Shown: positions 5,886 through 14,400, counted from the first letter of the stretch. The stretch is 15,060 nt of DNA from Chitinophagaceae bacterium (GCA_017853235.1 JAFMJX010000023.1:1-15060); one strand, 5' to 3'. A program made the numbers and translations. The notes: generated from the letters alone by a model not told the origin.

Positions 5886-7988
5886 ATGCGTTATCTACAA
5901 CAAATTTTAGGATTCATAGTTTTAATAGTAATGGCACTTACTACAAAAGCACAAAACACTTCACCAGTCATTCACACTGAAAAAATTACCATTGCCAGAG
6001 ATAGTTTTGGCGTTCCTCATATTTTTGCACCCACCGATCCCGAAGTCGCTTATGGTTTGGCTTGGGCTCATGCCGAAGACGATTTCACTACGATACAAAC
6101 TCTTATGCTCACTGGTAAGGGTAAACTGTCTACTTATTTAGGCAAAAAAGGTGCACCAGTAGATTATGTAGTAGGCTTACTTAATACCAAAGCAACTGTA
6201 AATGCACAAATAAGTAGTTTAGACCCCAAATTCATACAATTAGTAAGAGGCTATTTGTTAGGATTAGAAGCCTATGCAAAAGCTCATCCTGATCAAGTAC
6301 TCAACAAATATGTTTTTCCAATCACTATTGAAGAATATTTATCTGCTACTGTTTTTTCGGTTGCTGTATTTTGTGGAGTTGATAAAGCTTTACCTAAAAT
6401 TTTAAATGGTACTATTCCTGCCTTACCCGGTTTTACCGGAGAAGGTAGTAACTCTTTTGCTATTCATTCCAGTAAATCAGCTTCGGGCGAAAACATGTTA
6501 GTCATAAATGCACATCAACCTATCGAAGGGGCTACTGCATTTTATGAAGCTCAATTACAAAGTGAAGAAGGATGGAATATTTTAGGCGGATTGTTTCCTG
6601 GAGCACCACTCATTTTTCATGGCGTCACACCACATTTGGCTTGGGCACATACAGTGAACTTACAAGACAAAATAGATGTCTATCAACTTGAGACAGATAA
6701 ACAACATCCTGATCAATATAAAGTGGATGGTGAATGGCTTCCACTTGAAGTGAGAAAAATAAAATTAAGTATTAAAGGCATCCCTATTCCTATTTATAAA
6801 ACAGCATATACTTCCATTTTTGGACCCACTGCCAAAACGCCTTCTGGACAATATTTTTCAATGCGACTTCCTTCCTTAATGGATGCAGGTGCATTACAAC
6901 AATGGTATGCTATGAATCGCTCTAATAATTTTTCTGAATTTAAAGCAGCACTAACACAAAACCATTTAGCGATGTTTAATATTGTATATGCCGATCAAAA
7001 AGATACCATATTTTATATTTCCAATGGAAAAATGCCTTACCGAAACAGCAACCCTGCCTATCACTGGAACAGTACTGTTCCGGGAAATACCCGTGCCACA
7101 TTATGGACTACATTTAAGCCTTTAAGCGCACTCCCTCAATACACTAATCCAAAAAGTGGATACTTATATAATACCAACCACTCTCCTTTTTTAGCCACTT
7201 CCGAAAATGAAAATTTATCTCCTCAATTATTTGATGCTTATGATGGTTATGAACTCACCCATAATAATCGAAGTAGACGTGCAAAGGATATGATTGACGC
7301 ACTTGATAAAATTTCTTATGAAGATTTAAAACGTATCAAGTTTGATCGTCAACTACCTGCTACTATTTTATTTCCTTACGGCTATCAAGCGGACTCTCTT
7401 TTTTTAGTAGATGAAAATAAATACCCAACCCTAGCTCCGTTAATGATTAGTTTGAAAAAATGGGATCATAGGGCTGTAGCAGAAAGTAATGGTGCCTTAA
7501 TTTATAATTTGGCCTATTATCATATTCCTAAAATAATGGCTGCTAAAAAAAATAATAGCGATCGTAAATATGATTTATTAACGATACAAGATGCAGTAGC
7601 TACGTATCAATATATTTATGATTTTTTAATAAAAAATTATCAAAGACTCAATGTGACATTAGGGGAGGTACAACGTTTGGTAAGAGGCGATGAAAACTGG
7701 CCTCAAGGTGGTATGCCCGATGTTTTAGCAGCTGTTCAATCTGAGCCATTTGGAACAGGACAAAGAAAAATGAATAGCGGTGATGCTTATATTGCATTGG
7801 TTCGTTTTCCAAAAAATGGCGAATTACCTCTTATTGAAACTGTAAATACTTTTGGTGCAAGCAGTGTGAAAGGAAATAAACATTTTGCGGATCAACGTCC
7901 ATTATACCAAGCGCAACAACTTAAAAAAATGACTTTAGATAAAACGATTGTATTAAAAAATGCAGAAAGCATATATCATCCTCAATAA
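5886..7988 (+). CDS. Penicillin acylase-family (PvdQ-like) periplasmic amidase
   Basis: 700 residues from ATG 5886, which starts a signal peptide (LQQILGFIVLIVMAL core, end KAQ near residue 23). An upstream in-frame TTG at 5847 adds a charged leader that spoils the signal. Family features in order: IARDSFGVPHIFA at about 36-48 and the alpha-chain YGLAWAHAEDDF; a self-cleavage site and Ntn nucleophile at GEGSNSFAI, with Ser188 expected to become the first residue of the beta chain; NAHQPI; the GGLFPGAPLIFHG loop and HLAWAHTVN oxyanion/aspartate region; WPQGGMPDV and a C-terminal FGTGQRKMNSGDAYIAL stretch. Such enzymes split N-acyl amides, including acyl-homoserine lactones, but sequence does not fix the substrate. 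The last residues lack the GGQS signature seen in the partial acylase at the left edge, so this is a distinct subgroup. Confidence 0.9.
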   Translation: MRYLQQILGFIVLIVMALTTKAQNTSPVIHTEKITIARDSFGVPHIFAPTDPEVAYGLAWAHAEDDFTTIQTLMLTGKGKLSTYLGKKGAPVDYVVGLLNTKATVNAQISSLDPKFIQLVRGYLLGLEAYAKAHPDQVLNKYVFPITIEEYLSATVFSVAVFCGVDKALPKILNGTIPALPGFTGEGSNSFAIHSSKSASGENMLVINAHQPIEGATAFYEAQLQSEEGWNILGGLFPGAPLIFHGVTPHLAWAHTVNLQDKIDVYQLETDKQHPDQYKVDGEWLPLEVRKIKLSIKGIPIPIYKTAYTSIFGPTAKTPSGQYFSMRLPSLMDAGALQQWYAMNRSNNFSEFKAALTQNHLAMFNIVYADQKDTIFYISNGKMPYRNSNPAYHWNSTVPGNTRATLWTTFKPLSALPQYTNPKSGYLYNTNHSPFLATSENENLSPQLFDAYDGYELTHNNRSRRAKDMIDALDKISYEDLKRIKFDRQLPATILFPYGYQADSLFLVDENKYPTLAPLMISLKKWDHRAVAESNGALIYNLAYYHIPKIMAAKKNNSDRKYDLLTIQDAVATYQYIYDFLIKNYQRLNVTLGEVQRLVRGDENWPQGGMPDVLAAVQSEPFGTGQRKMNSGDAYIALVRFPKNGELPLIETVNTFGASSVKGNKHFADQRPLYQAQQLKKMTLDKTIVLKNAESIYHPQ

Positions 7989-8012
7989 TTTATAAAGGAA
8001 TATTAATTGGGA

Positions 8013-9311
8013 TTATAATCTCGCAGTAACAATGGATTTATCTAATAATGCTTTGGTATCATAAATCACAGCATTCGAGTTTGTTTTCAATGAAGCATAA
8101 TTCAATGATTTGAAAAAATCATGCGCTACAGTTAATACAATTGCATCGTATTGATGTAATTCAGTAATTAATTGGATGTGATGAGTCGTCATAACTTCTT
8201 GAGCATTCGCAAAAGGATCAAATACACTCACGTCCATCCCCATTTGTTGTAACTCCTGAACAATTTCAAAAACTTTTGAATTCCTGATATCTGGACAGTT
8301 TTCTTTGAAGGTGACGCCTAATAACAAAACTTTAGCTCCTATGGCTGTAAAGCCTTGTTGCATTAGTAATTTATTTATTTTTTGTGCAATAAAATGACTC
8401 ATTTGATCATTGACACTTCGTCCTGATAAAATAACTTGAGGATGATACCCCACGTTCATTGCTTTATGCGCTAAATAATAAGGATCCACACCAATACAAT
8501 GTCCTCCCACTAAACCAGGCTTGAATGGTAAAAAATTCCATTTGGTCGCTGCGGCTTCTAATACATCATAAGTATCAATGCCCATTTTATCAAACATGAG
8601 TGCCAACTCATTGACAAATGAAATATTAATATCTCTTTGGGCATTTTCAATGGACTTAGCAGCTTCGGCAACTTTAATGCTAGGTGCTTGATGCGTTCCA
8701 GCAGTAATGATACTTTGATATAATGTATTTACTTGCTGTGCGATAAGCGGCGTTGAACCTGAGGTTACTTTTACTATTTGTGTGATGGTATTTATTTTAT
8801 CCCCTGGATTCATTCTTTCGGGAGAATACCCCACAAAAAAATCTTCATTGAATTTTAGACCACTATTTTTTTCAAGTTCAGGAACACAATCCTCCTCTGT
8901 ACATCCTGGATATACCGTACTTTCATAAATCACTAAATCGCCCTTCTTAAGTATTCCGCCAATCATTTTGGATGCTTCTAACAATATACTTAAATCAGGT
9001 TGTTTGTTTTCATCTACTGGAGTGGGAACTGTAATAATATAAATGGTGCAATCTTCAATGTACTTGACATCATTTGTAAATTGTAATGTTTGCAATGCAT
9101 TTACTTGAGCTAATTCTTGCTCACTACATTGTAGTGTTTTATCTATTCCATTGAGTAAATCAGAAATTCTGGATGCATTGATATCAAAACCAATCACAGA
9201 TCTTTTATGAGCAAAAGCAACAGCTAAAGGCAAACCTACATATCCTAAACCAATGATAGCCATCGTTTGGTTTGCAGCTGCATGATTTTGTATAGCAAAA
9301 TTTTCACTCAT
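8013..9311 (-). CDS. tviB: UDP-N-acetylhexosamine 6-dehydrogenase, TviB/WbpO type
   Basis: 432 residues. It oxidises the C6 hydroxyl of a UDP-N-acetylhexosamine to the uronic acid with two NAD+, supplying acidic sugars for capsule, O-antigen or exopolysaccharide. Features: Rossmann loop GLGYVG at 21-26; VPTPVD at 95-100; ESTVYPGCTEEDCVP at about 130-144; GYSPERMNPGD at 161-171; the central dimer helix KVAEAAKSIENAQRDINI; KWNFLPFKPGLVGG leading to catalytic Cys272 in GGHCIGVDPYYL; and the C-terminal GVTFKENCPDIRNSKV. These segments closely track Salmonella TviB as I remember it. About 15 residues precede the Rossmann strand. No glycosyltransferase, epimerase or polymerase partner is visible nearby. 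It starts 24 nt after the DUF1684 gene on the same strand and may share its transcript. Confidence 0.93.
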   Translation of the reverse strand: MSENFAIQNHAAANQTMAIIGLGYVGLPLAVAFAHKRSVIGFDINASRISDLLNGIDKTLQCSEQELAQVNALQTLQFTNDVKYIEDCTIYIITVPTPVDENKQPDLSILLEASKMIGGILKKGDLVIYESTVYPGCTEEDCVPELEKNSGLKFNEDFFVGYSPERMNPGDKINTITQIVKVTSGSTPLIAQQVNTLYQSIITAGTHQAPSIKVAEAAKSIENAQRDINISFVNELALMFDKMGIDTYDVLEAAATKWNFLPFKPGLVGGHCIGVDPYYLAHKAMNVGYHPQVILSGRSVNDQMSHFIAQKINKLLMQQGFTAIGAKVLLLGVTFKENCPDIRNSKVFEIVQELQQMGMDVSVFDPFANAQEVMTTHHIQLITELHQYDAIVLTVAHDFFKSLNYASLKTNSNAVIYDTKALLDKSIVTARL

Positions 9312-9335
9312 TGAAGTCTAAAGTTAATGGTACCG

Positions 9336-10292
9336 TTAGTGATGACCATAATTTTTTTCACCTGCTGTGATGGATATTGGCAGTCTATTTTGCGGGGGAG
9401 GTAATGGGCAAGTTGCAAAAGCAGTAAAAGCACATGGAGGATTGTATGCCTTATTAAAATCAATTTGGGTTTGGCCATTGGCATCCGGTTTGGGTATTTC
9501 AATAAAACGTCCCGCACCATATGTTGTTTTTCCCGAAGTAGCATCCGCAAAGGTGATGAAATATTGAGGACCCCCTTCGTCAATCACGTCCAAACTATAT
9601 TCTTTTCCATCTATTTGAAAAAACAATCTGCCTGCATTTTTAGTTGCCGTATTTTGACCTAATACATTCATGATCATTAATTGTGATTGAACAGGTGGAT
9701 TTAAAATGGCTTTGATCTTCCATTTTTCATTGATATCAAAACGTTCAATTCCTTTAAAATGCACTAAAGTGCTTGCCTTTAAATTTCTAAAGCGGATGCC
9801 TACCTTGTCTTCGCGTTGTATTACATTCCATACAAAATTTTGGTAAGTCATCATTGCTGCTTTTTGACTTTTAGTAAAAACGGTCTTCCTATCATTCGCT
9901 TTGACCCATTGACCATCTATTTTAATCGAATCTGATACAGCAGCTACCCAAACCACACTATCGCCTTCGTAAATAAAATCACCTAAGTGTGATGGAAAAT
10001 AATTATTCTTTACATCAGTCCCCTCATATCTACAATCACTGCCTGGAGCAGCACCAAAACTATTGAATCCCTTATGTAACCAAAATAATCCTTCCAAATT
10101 GAGCCATCCATTTGGCATCTTTAAATCGGCAATTCTGTTACGATGCCAATTTTCTATGGATTGATTATAACTCACTTTATTATTTAGAGCGCCTCCTACA
10201 TTAGACTGAGCCTTCAAACTATGCCATCCCCCTATCAAACTCATTCCCAAAATACTAAGTGAAAGCAGATGAAAGGCGGTATATTTTTTCAT
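9336..10292 (-). CDS. Exported DUF1684 protein
   Basis: 318 residues from ATG 10292. A TTG 9 nt further upstream is also in frame, but the ATG gives the better signal peptide (MKKYTAF, then a hydrophobic core, end LKAQ near residue 29). DUF1684 landmarks: IENWHRNRIADLKMPNGWLNLEGLFWL near the mature N-terminus, a G-S-D-C-R turn, a middle strand region VGIRFRNL, then FITFADATSGKTTYGAGRFIEI, IDFNKAYNPPCAFTAFATCPLPPPQNRLP and AGEKNYG at the very end. The three Cys near the end may form a disulphide or bind metal. The biochemical role of the family is unknown to me. It is divergent from the S41 protease gene across a 167-nt gap holding an inverted repeat, and upstream of tviB. Confidence 0.88.
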   Translation of the reverse strand: MKKYTAFHLLSLSILGMSLIGGWHSLKAQSNVGGALNNKVSYNQSIENWHRNRIADLKMPNGWLNLEGLFWLHKGFNSFGAAPGSDCRYEGTDVKNNYFPSHLGDFIYEGDSVVWVAAVSDSIKIDGQWVKANDRKTVFTKSQKAAMMTYQNFVWNVIQREDKVGIRFRNLKASTLVHFKGIERFDINEKWKIKAILNPPVQSQLMIMNVLGQNTATKNAGRLFFQIDGKEYSLDVIDEGGPQYFITFADATSGKTTYGAGRFIEIPKPDANGQTQIDFNKAYNPPCAFTAFATCPLPPPQNRLPISITAGEKNYGHH

Positions 10293-10357
10293 AATGTTCA
10301 ATTGTTGGTAAAGTTAACTCCTTTATGGTTCTTCTTCAAAATGTAAGCTCCAAATTC

Positions 10358-10427
10358 ATTGCATTTTGTGTTATTTATTATTTAAATTTACGTAGTTCAA
10401 AAACCATGAGATAAAACAAAATGCGAT
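10358..10427. repeat. Inverted repeat in a divergent promoter region
   Basis: The arms at 10358-10372 and 10413-10427 are complementary at 13 of 15 positions, with a perfect nine-base core GCATTTTGT / ACAAAATGC (10361-10369, 10416-10424). A TACGTA palindrome (10389-10394) lies almost at the centre. Each arm, read toward the gene it faces (plus for the protease, minus for DUF1684), presents TTTG, the upstream promoter box of this phylum. The arms may therefore be paired -33 regions of divergent promoters or a shared operator. No RNA-terminator layout is present. Confidence 0.6.
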
Positions 10428-10459
10428 ATTTCCCTTTTATCTGAGAAAATTAATATTTT

Positions 10460-11854
10460 ATGAAAAAATTATTAGCAGCAATTTCTTTTATATTTCTTAT
10501 TGCCTCTTGTAAAAAAGATATGACTACCACTACCGATAATTCTGGTGGTGTAGCCAATACAGATGTGAACACATGGATCTATCAAACCATGAACTATTAT
10601 TATTTATGGTCTAGTAATATGCCTAAAATTACAAGTACCAATTTGAATGACCGACCCATGAATTATTTTTATACCATTTTAAATGATTATGGAAATACAG
10701 ATCGTTTTTCTTGGATTGATAGCAGTGCCACTAATTTAACCAATCAATTGAATGGCATCAATACTGTTTTAGGAATTAAATATTCAGTCTTTTATACAGA
10801 TAATGCTCAAGTAAATTTAGCATTTGTAATTGCTTATGTTTTAAAAGGCAGTCCTGCAGAAAAAGCAGGCTTAAAAAGAGGGGATATCATTTTAAAAGTA
10901 GACGATCAAAATATCACTGTGAATAATTATGGATCCATTTTACAAAATCAAACTTTAAAGTTAGGAATGGGAACTTATGCTGCTGGTGTATTTAGCACAA
11001 ATGGCATTTCCAATACCATTACCAAAGTAGAATTACAAACAAATCCAATTTTAAAAGATACTATTGTAAAATGGGGAGGTCGAAAAGTGGGCTACCTTGC
11101 TTACATTCAATTTTTAACCAGTTACGACGATAGTTTAAGAGCTGTATTTGGACGATTTAAAACCACAGGTATTGATGAGTTAGTGATTGATTTAAGATAT
11201 AATGGTGGTGGCTATGTAACTTCTTCCGATTTACTCACCAACTTAATTGTAAAAGATTTAGCAGGCAAAGTGGATAAAATTATGAATAAGAAAGTGTACA
11301 ATGACACCTATACTGCCGAATTAAATAAAACATACGGATCTAGTGCTTTTAATACCAATTTTAAATTTGAAGCGAATAATATTAGTACACTTAATAGAGT
11401 ATTTATTTTAACCTCTAACGGAACCGCATCTGCTAGTGAATTGGTAATTAATAACCTTAAGCCATTTATGGACGTCATTTTAGTGGGAGAACACACTTAT
11501 GGTAAAAATGTGGGATCCTTCACATTAACTGATAGTAAAAATAGATGGAGTTATGGTTTACAGCCTATCACTTTTAAAATTGCCAACTCCAACAACGAAT
11601 CTAATTATGGAACCAAGGATGGCTTTTTACCCAATATAACCATTGTGGATAATGTGCTTCCCTTCAAGCAATTAGGAGATCCCTATGAAACGGTATTTAA
11701 TAAAGCTTTGTATCAAATTAGTCCTGTCGCATTTGTACCTTTTGGCGCCACAGGTATTGTGAATGAAAATAAAGCTAATTTACACACAACAAAAGCAATA
11801 TCGGACAATCCTAAAATGGACCGTATAGACATGTGGATGAAACCTAATTTTTAA
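10460..11854 (+). CDS. S41-family (C-terminal processing protease-type) lipoprotein peptidase
   Basis: 464 residues. A lipoprotein signal (MKKLLAAISFIFLIASC) gives Cys17 as the lipidated residue, followed by KKD, so the protein is probably membrane anchored outside the cytoplasm. Order: an N-terminal helical segment (35-95) of the S41 N-domain type, with WIYQTMNYYYLW; a PDZ domain at about 105-195 with GSPAEKAGLKRGDIILKVD; and an S41 protease domain at about 205-400. The catalytic serine lies in TSNGTASASELV (Ser324 most likely, 326 the alternative) and Lys349 in HTYGKNVG, with the LVIDLRYNGGGYV strand at 241-253. Tail proteases of this type cut unstructured C-termini or peptides. It heads a plus-strand run with an exported VOC protein and a small asparaginase. 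About 60 residues after the domain have no clear assignment. Confidence 0.92.
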   Translation: MKKLLAAISFIFLIASCKKDMTTTTDNSGGVANTDVNTWIYQTMNYYYLWSSNMPKITSTNLNDRPMNYFYTILNDYGNTDRFSWIDSSATNLTNQLNGINTVLGIKYSVFYTDNAQVNLAFVIAYVLKGSPAEKAGLKRGDIILKVDDQNITVNNYGSILQNQTLKLGMGTYAAGVFSTNGISNTITKVELQTNPILKDTIVKWGGRKVGYLAYIQFLTSYDDSLRAVFGRFKTTGIDELVIDLRYNGGGYVTSSDLLTNLIVKDLAGKVDKIMNKKVYNDTYTAELNKTYGSSAFNTNFKFEANNISTLNRVFILTSNGTASASELVINNLKPFMDVILVGEHTYGKNVGSFTLTDSKNRWSYGLQPITFKIANSNNESNYGTKDGFLPNITIVDNVLPFKQLGDPYETVFNKALYQISPVAFVPFGATGIVNENKANLHTTKAISDNPKMDRIDMWMKPNF

Positions 11855-11893
11855 CTATAGTATCCTATAAGATATTATTTCAATGTAATTAAT

Positions 11894-12346
11894 ATGAAAA
11901 AAATTGTAATTGTTTTGTGGTTAATGGCAACGATAGGTCAATTAAATGCACAACAAAATAAAATAAAAGCTACTTTAAACCATACTGCTATATATGTAGT
12001 AGATCTCGCTACTTCCGGAAATTTTTATACCAACATTATTGGGTTAGATACCGTTCCTGAACCTTTTCACGATGGAAAACATATTTGGTATAAAACATCC
12101 GAACATACTATGCTTCATGTGATTCAAGGAGCCCAACAAAAAAAAGAGTATTTTAAAAATCAGCACACTTGTTTTTCGGTTCCCAACGTGAATGACTTTG
12201 TCAATAAATTAAATCAATTCAAGTGGAATTACGAAGATAAAGATGGAAAAAAACAATCTATTACCAATCGTATAGATGGAGTTCATCAATTATGGATTCA
12301 GGATCCAGATGGTTACTGGATTGAAATTAATGATGATAAATTTTAA
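11894..12346 (+). CDS. Exported VOC/glyoxalase-fold metalloprotein
   Basis: 150 residues. A signal peptide (KKIVIVLWLMATIG, end LNAQ near residue 20) precedes one complete VOC domain made of two beta-alpha-beta-beta-beta units. Candidate metal ligands are His30 (LNHTAIYV), His75 (MLHVIQG), His91 (QHTCFSV) and Glu144 (DPDGYWIEIND), the positions expected in glyoxalase I and ring-cleaving dioxygenases. NFYTNIIGLD is the usual helix after the first strand. Most VOC enzymes are cytoplasmic, so the export signal is unusual. Both halves needed for a site are in this one chain. The substrate is unknown. It begins 39 nt after the S41 gene and ends 10 nt before the asparaginase gene. Confidence 0.87.
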   Translation: MKKIVIVLWLMATIGQLNAQQNKIKATLNHTAIYVVDLATSGNFYTNIIGLDTVPEPFHDGKHIWYKTSEHTMLHVIQGAQQKKEYFKNQHTCFSVPNVNDFVNKLNQFKWNYEDKDGKKQSITNRIDGVHQLWIQDPDGYWIEINDDKF

Positions 12347-12356
12347 AAAAACAACA

Positions 12357-12845
12357 ATGCGTATTCAAGTTTTCATAACAGGCGGGACTTTTGATAAAGA
12401 GTATAATGAACTTAATGGTAGCCTATATTTTAAAGAAACGCATTTATATGAAATGCTGGATTTAGGTCGTAGTAAATTGGATTTGTCAATTAGTACACTT
12501 ATGATGAAAGACAGCCTAGACTTTGTAGACTCCGACAGAGATTTGATTGCCAAAGCTTGTAACGAAACTACTTCTAATAAAATATTGATCACGCATGGTA
12601 CCGACACCATGACTATGACAGCTTCTTATTTAGCAGAGCAATGTCCTCAAAAAACAATTGTTTTAACGGGTGCGATGGTGCCTTATAAATTTGGGAGTTC
12701 CGACGGATTATTTAATTTAGGTAGCGCTTTAGCCTTTGTGCAAGTTTTACCCATTGGCGTTTACATTGCAATGAATGGGAAAATATTTGAAGCCAACAAA
12801 GTAGTTAAAAATAAAGACAAAGGAGAATTTGAAAGTATTGCATAA
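12357..12845 (+). CDS. Single-domain asparaginase-type amidohydrolase
   Basis: 162 residues, about half of a usual type I/II asparaginase, holding only the N-terminal catalytic domain. ATG 12357 lies 10 nt after the upstream stop and places the first strand RIQVFITGGTFDK directly at the start; an in-frame ATG at 12276 would run through the neighbour's coding end. Catalytic residues can all be matched: Thr11 (TGGTFDK), the KDSLDF loop, Thr82-Asp83 (THGTDTM), LTGAMVPY, and Lys151 (ANKVVK) at the position of the E. coli AnsB Lys162. The protein stops right after that lysine, so it looks like a naturally short family, not a broken gene. It would hydrolyse a side-chain amide in the cytoplasm; whether the substrate is asparagine is untested. 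It converges on the dioxygenase gene with a 7-nt gap. Confidence 0.87.
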   Translation: MRIQVFITGGTFDKEYNELNGSLYFKETHLYEMLDLGRSKLDLSISTLMMKDSLDFVDSDRDLIAKACNETTSNKILITHGTDTMTMTASYLAEQCPQKTIVLTGAMVPYKFGSSDGLFNLGSALAFVQVLPIGVYIAMNGKIFEANKVVKNKDKGEFESIA

Positions 12846-12852
12846 TTTTTAC

Positions 12853-14277
12853 TTACTCTCTATCATCATATCCAAACTTTTGATTTAAAGCAAAAACGGC
12901 CTCAGCAGAAAAATCATTTTTATGAATGAGTTCTAGTTGACCTTCAAGCAATCCTCTTTTGGTAGGTAATAGCTGCGCATTTTTTTCGTAAATCGCATGC
13001 GCTGAAGTTGTTGCTGTTTTCCCAAGAGATTGAATTGCTGCTGCTACATCTTCCATTTGATGAATCACAGACATAATTTGATTGGGGATCCACGAAGTGA
13101 TAGGAGTTCCACCTGTTGCATAAGCATACTTGGTATTAGCCATAATATACTTTTGAACAAATTGCCAATGCCCATTTCTAAAATGATAAATTTCCTCTAA
13201 GATGCCCAATAAATAACAAAGACTATCTACGTCCTTGTTTTCTAATAATTTACCCATTAACCCTTTTTCATGTACTTCTTTCATTGCACTTTCTAAGTCA
13301 ATAAAAAATTGTTGCACACATTTAGGGCGATATAAACGCAAATCCAATAAATATTTAGTCAACTCATTTTGAGGATAGTAAAAAATTACACCCGAAAAAA
13401 TATCTTGCATAGGAATGATATCGTCCTGCGCTCCTGTTTGGCCACGAAAAGCTTTAGGCTCTTCCCATACACCCTCATACGTTACGCCATCTCCAAATAA
13501 TTCAGTATTTCCTTTTACTCCCATAATAAAAACTCTAAAATCATTGTATCGTTGCCATCTAGATGCCTTCCACATTTCTTTTCGACGTAAGTTCATTTGT
13601 TTCATAGTTTCCCAATTTTGGGACAACAAATGTGAAACCGCTCCGTTCCCATTAAATAAAGCTTGAATGGTTTGCATCACCGAACCCACTAATTTGGCAG
13701 AAAAACGATTAATGTCTACATGTAACATAATAAAACCAACTTCATCTGGTTGTCCCGAAAACTTATTACACATTGTAATATTTTCCCAATTTAAATCACC
13801 CTTCTCATCCAATTTTTTATAATTACCAAGAGAATAACTATAATGATAATCCATCCAAGCAAACACATCTAATTTTTCAGCAACTTTACAATAGGGTTGC
13901 GCAATATTTGCTGGTAATATATTTCTGGCCTTACCATATTTTCCATCAATTCGGAATTGTTGAAAGGAGGGTTCTAATAAATAAGCAGAGCTAATAAAGC
14001 TATAAGATCTAAAAAGCGCTTGTAGCACAAAAACATCGGTCTCTTTTTCAACCTCTGCTAAATGATTTTTTATAGCCATCACAGGTGCAATAATTGCATC
14101 CTTTGTATGCAATAAACCATTTTCATTTTCACTTAATACAACAGGCATGGCATCTAATACATCTTGTAAATCTTGATACTTTGCAGGCAACTTAACTAAA
14201 GGAGCATTTATAGGTAAAAAACCATTTTCGGCACCCACATTAAAAAATCCATCAGAATAATTGGACAAAATAGACAT
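12853..14277 (-). CDS. Indoleamine 2,3-dioxygenase family heme enzyme
   Basis: 474 residues from ATG 14277. An in-frame ATG at 14349 would add 24 mainly hydrophobic residues before the usual start of the domain. The family opens the indole ring of tryptophan to N-formylkynurenine using heme and O2. Compared from memory with human IDO1: HVDIN at 186-190; DFRVFIMGVKGNTELFGDGV matches the human R-x-x-x-x-G-x-KGN-x-x-x-x-x-DG-V stretch and includes the substrate-contacting Arg248; YEGVWEEPKAFRGQTGAQDD corresponds to YEGFWEDPKEFAGGSAGQ; His370 in FRNGHWQFVQKYI is the expected proximal heme ligand; TGG at 388-390 matches the flexible GTGGT loop. About 70 further residues at the C-terminus are probably helical. 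No other kynurenine-pathway gene is in the window. The transcript ends against the asparaginase gene. Confidence 0.9.
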   Translation of the reverse strand: MSILSNYSDGFFNVGAENGFLPINAPLVKLPAKYQDLQDVLDAMPVVLSENENGLLHTKDAIIAPVMAIKNHLAEVEKETDVFVLQALFRSYSFISSAYLLEPSFQQFRIDGKYGKARNILPANIAQPYCKVAEKLDVFAWMDYHYSYSLGNYKKLDEKGDLNWENITMCNKFSGQPDEVGFIMLHVDINRFSAKLVGSVMQTIQALFNGNGAVSHLLSQNWETMKQMNLRRKEMWKASRWQRYNDFRVFIMGVKGNTELFGDGVTYEGVWEEPKAFRGQTGAQDDIIPMQDIFSGVIFYYPQNELTKYLLDLRLYRPKCVQQFFIDLESAMKEVHEKGLMGKLLENKDVDSLCYLLGILEEIYHFRNGHWQFVQKYIMANTKYAYATGGTPITSWIPNQIMSVIHQMEDVAAAIQSLGKTATTSAHAIYEKNAQLLPTKRGLLEGQLELIHKNDFSAEAVFALNQKFGYDDRE

Positions 14278-14400
14278 AGCAATCGTTTTTTTATCAATAA
14301 AAATTGAAGCTATGAAAAAAAACAATATGCTAACACTTGTTTGTGGCATATTTTTAAACTAATTTGGCCTTATAATTATTCATAAATTGAAATTGGTATT

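Noticed and set aside
9308..9583. 91-codon minus-strand frame with a Leu-rich stretch
   Set aside because: It lies inside the end of the DUF1684 gene in another frame, where the DUF1684 frame carries the conserved NPPCAF and GEKNYG signatures.
11856..11869. TATAG-TATC-CTATA hairpin after the S41 gene
   Set aside because: Five A/T-rich pairs without a following T-run are too weak to call a terminator, and the next gene continues on the same strand.
12276..12356. Earlier in-frame start for the asparaginase
   Set aside because: It would overlap the conserved DPDGYWIEIND end of the VOC gene, and asparaginase similarity begins only at 12357.
14278..14349. Upstream ATG extending the dioxygenase by 24 hydrophobic residues
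   Set aside because: IDO is a soluble cytoplasmic heme protein and the family-like sequence begins at the second ATG (14277). The longer form remains possible but is less likely.
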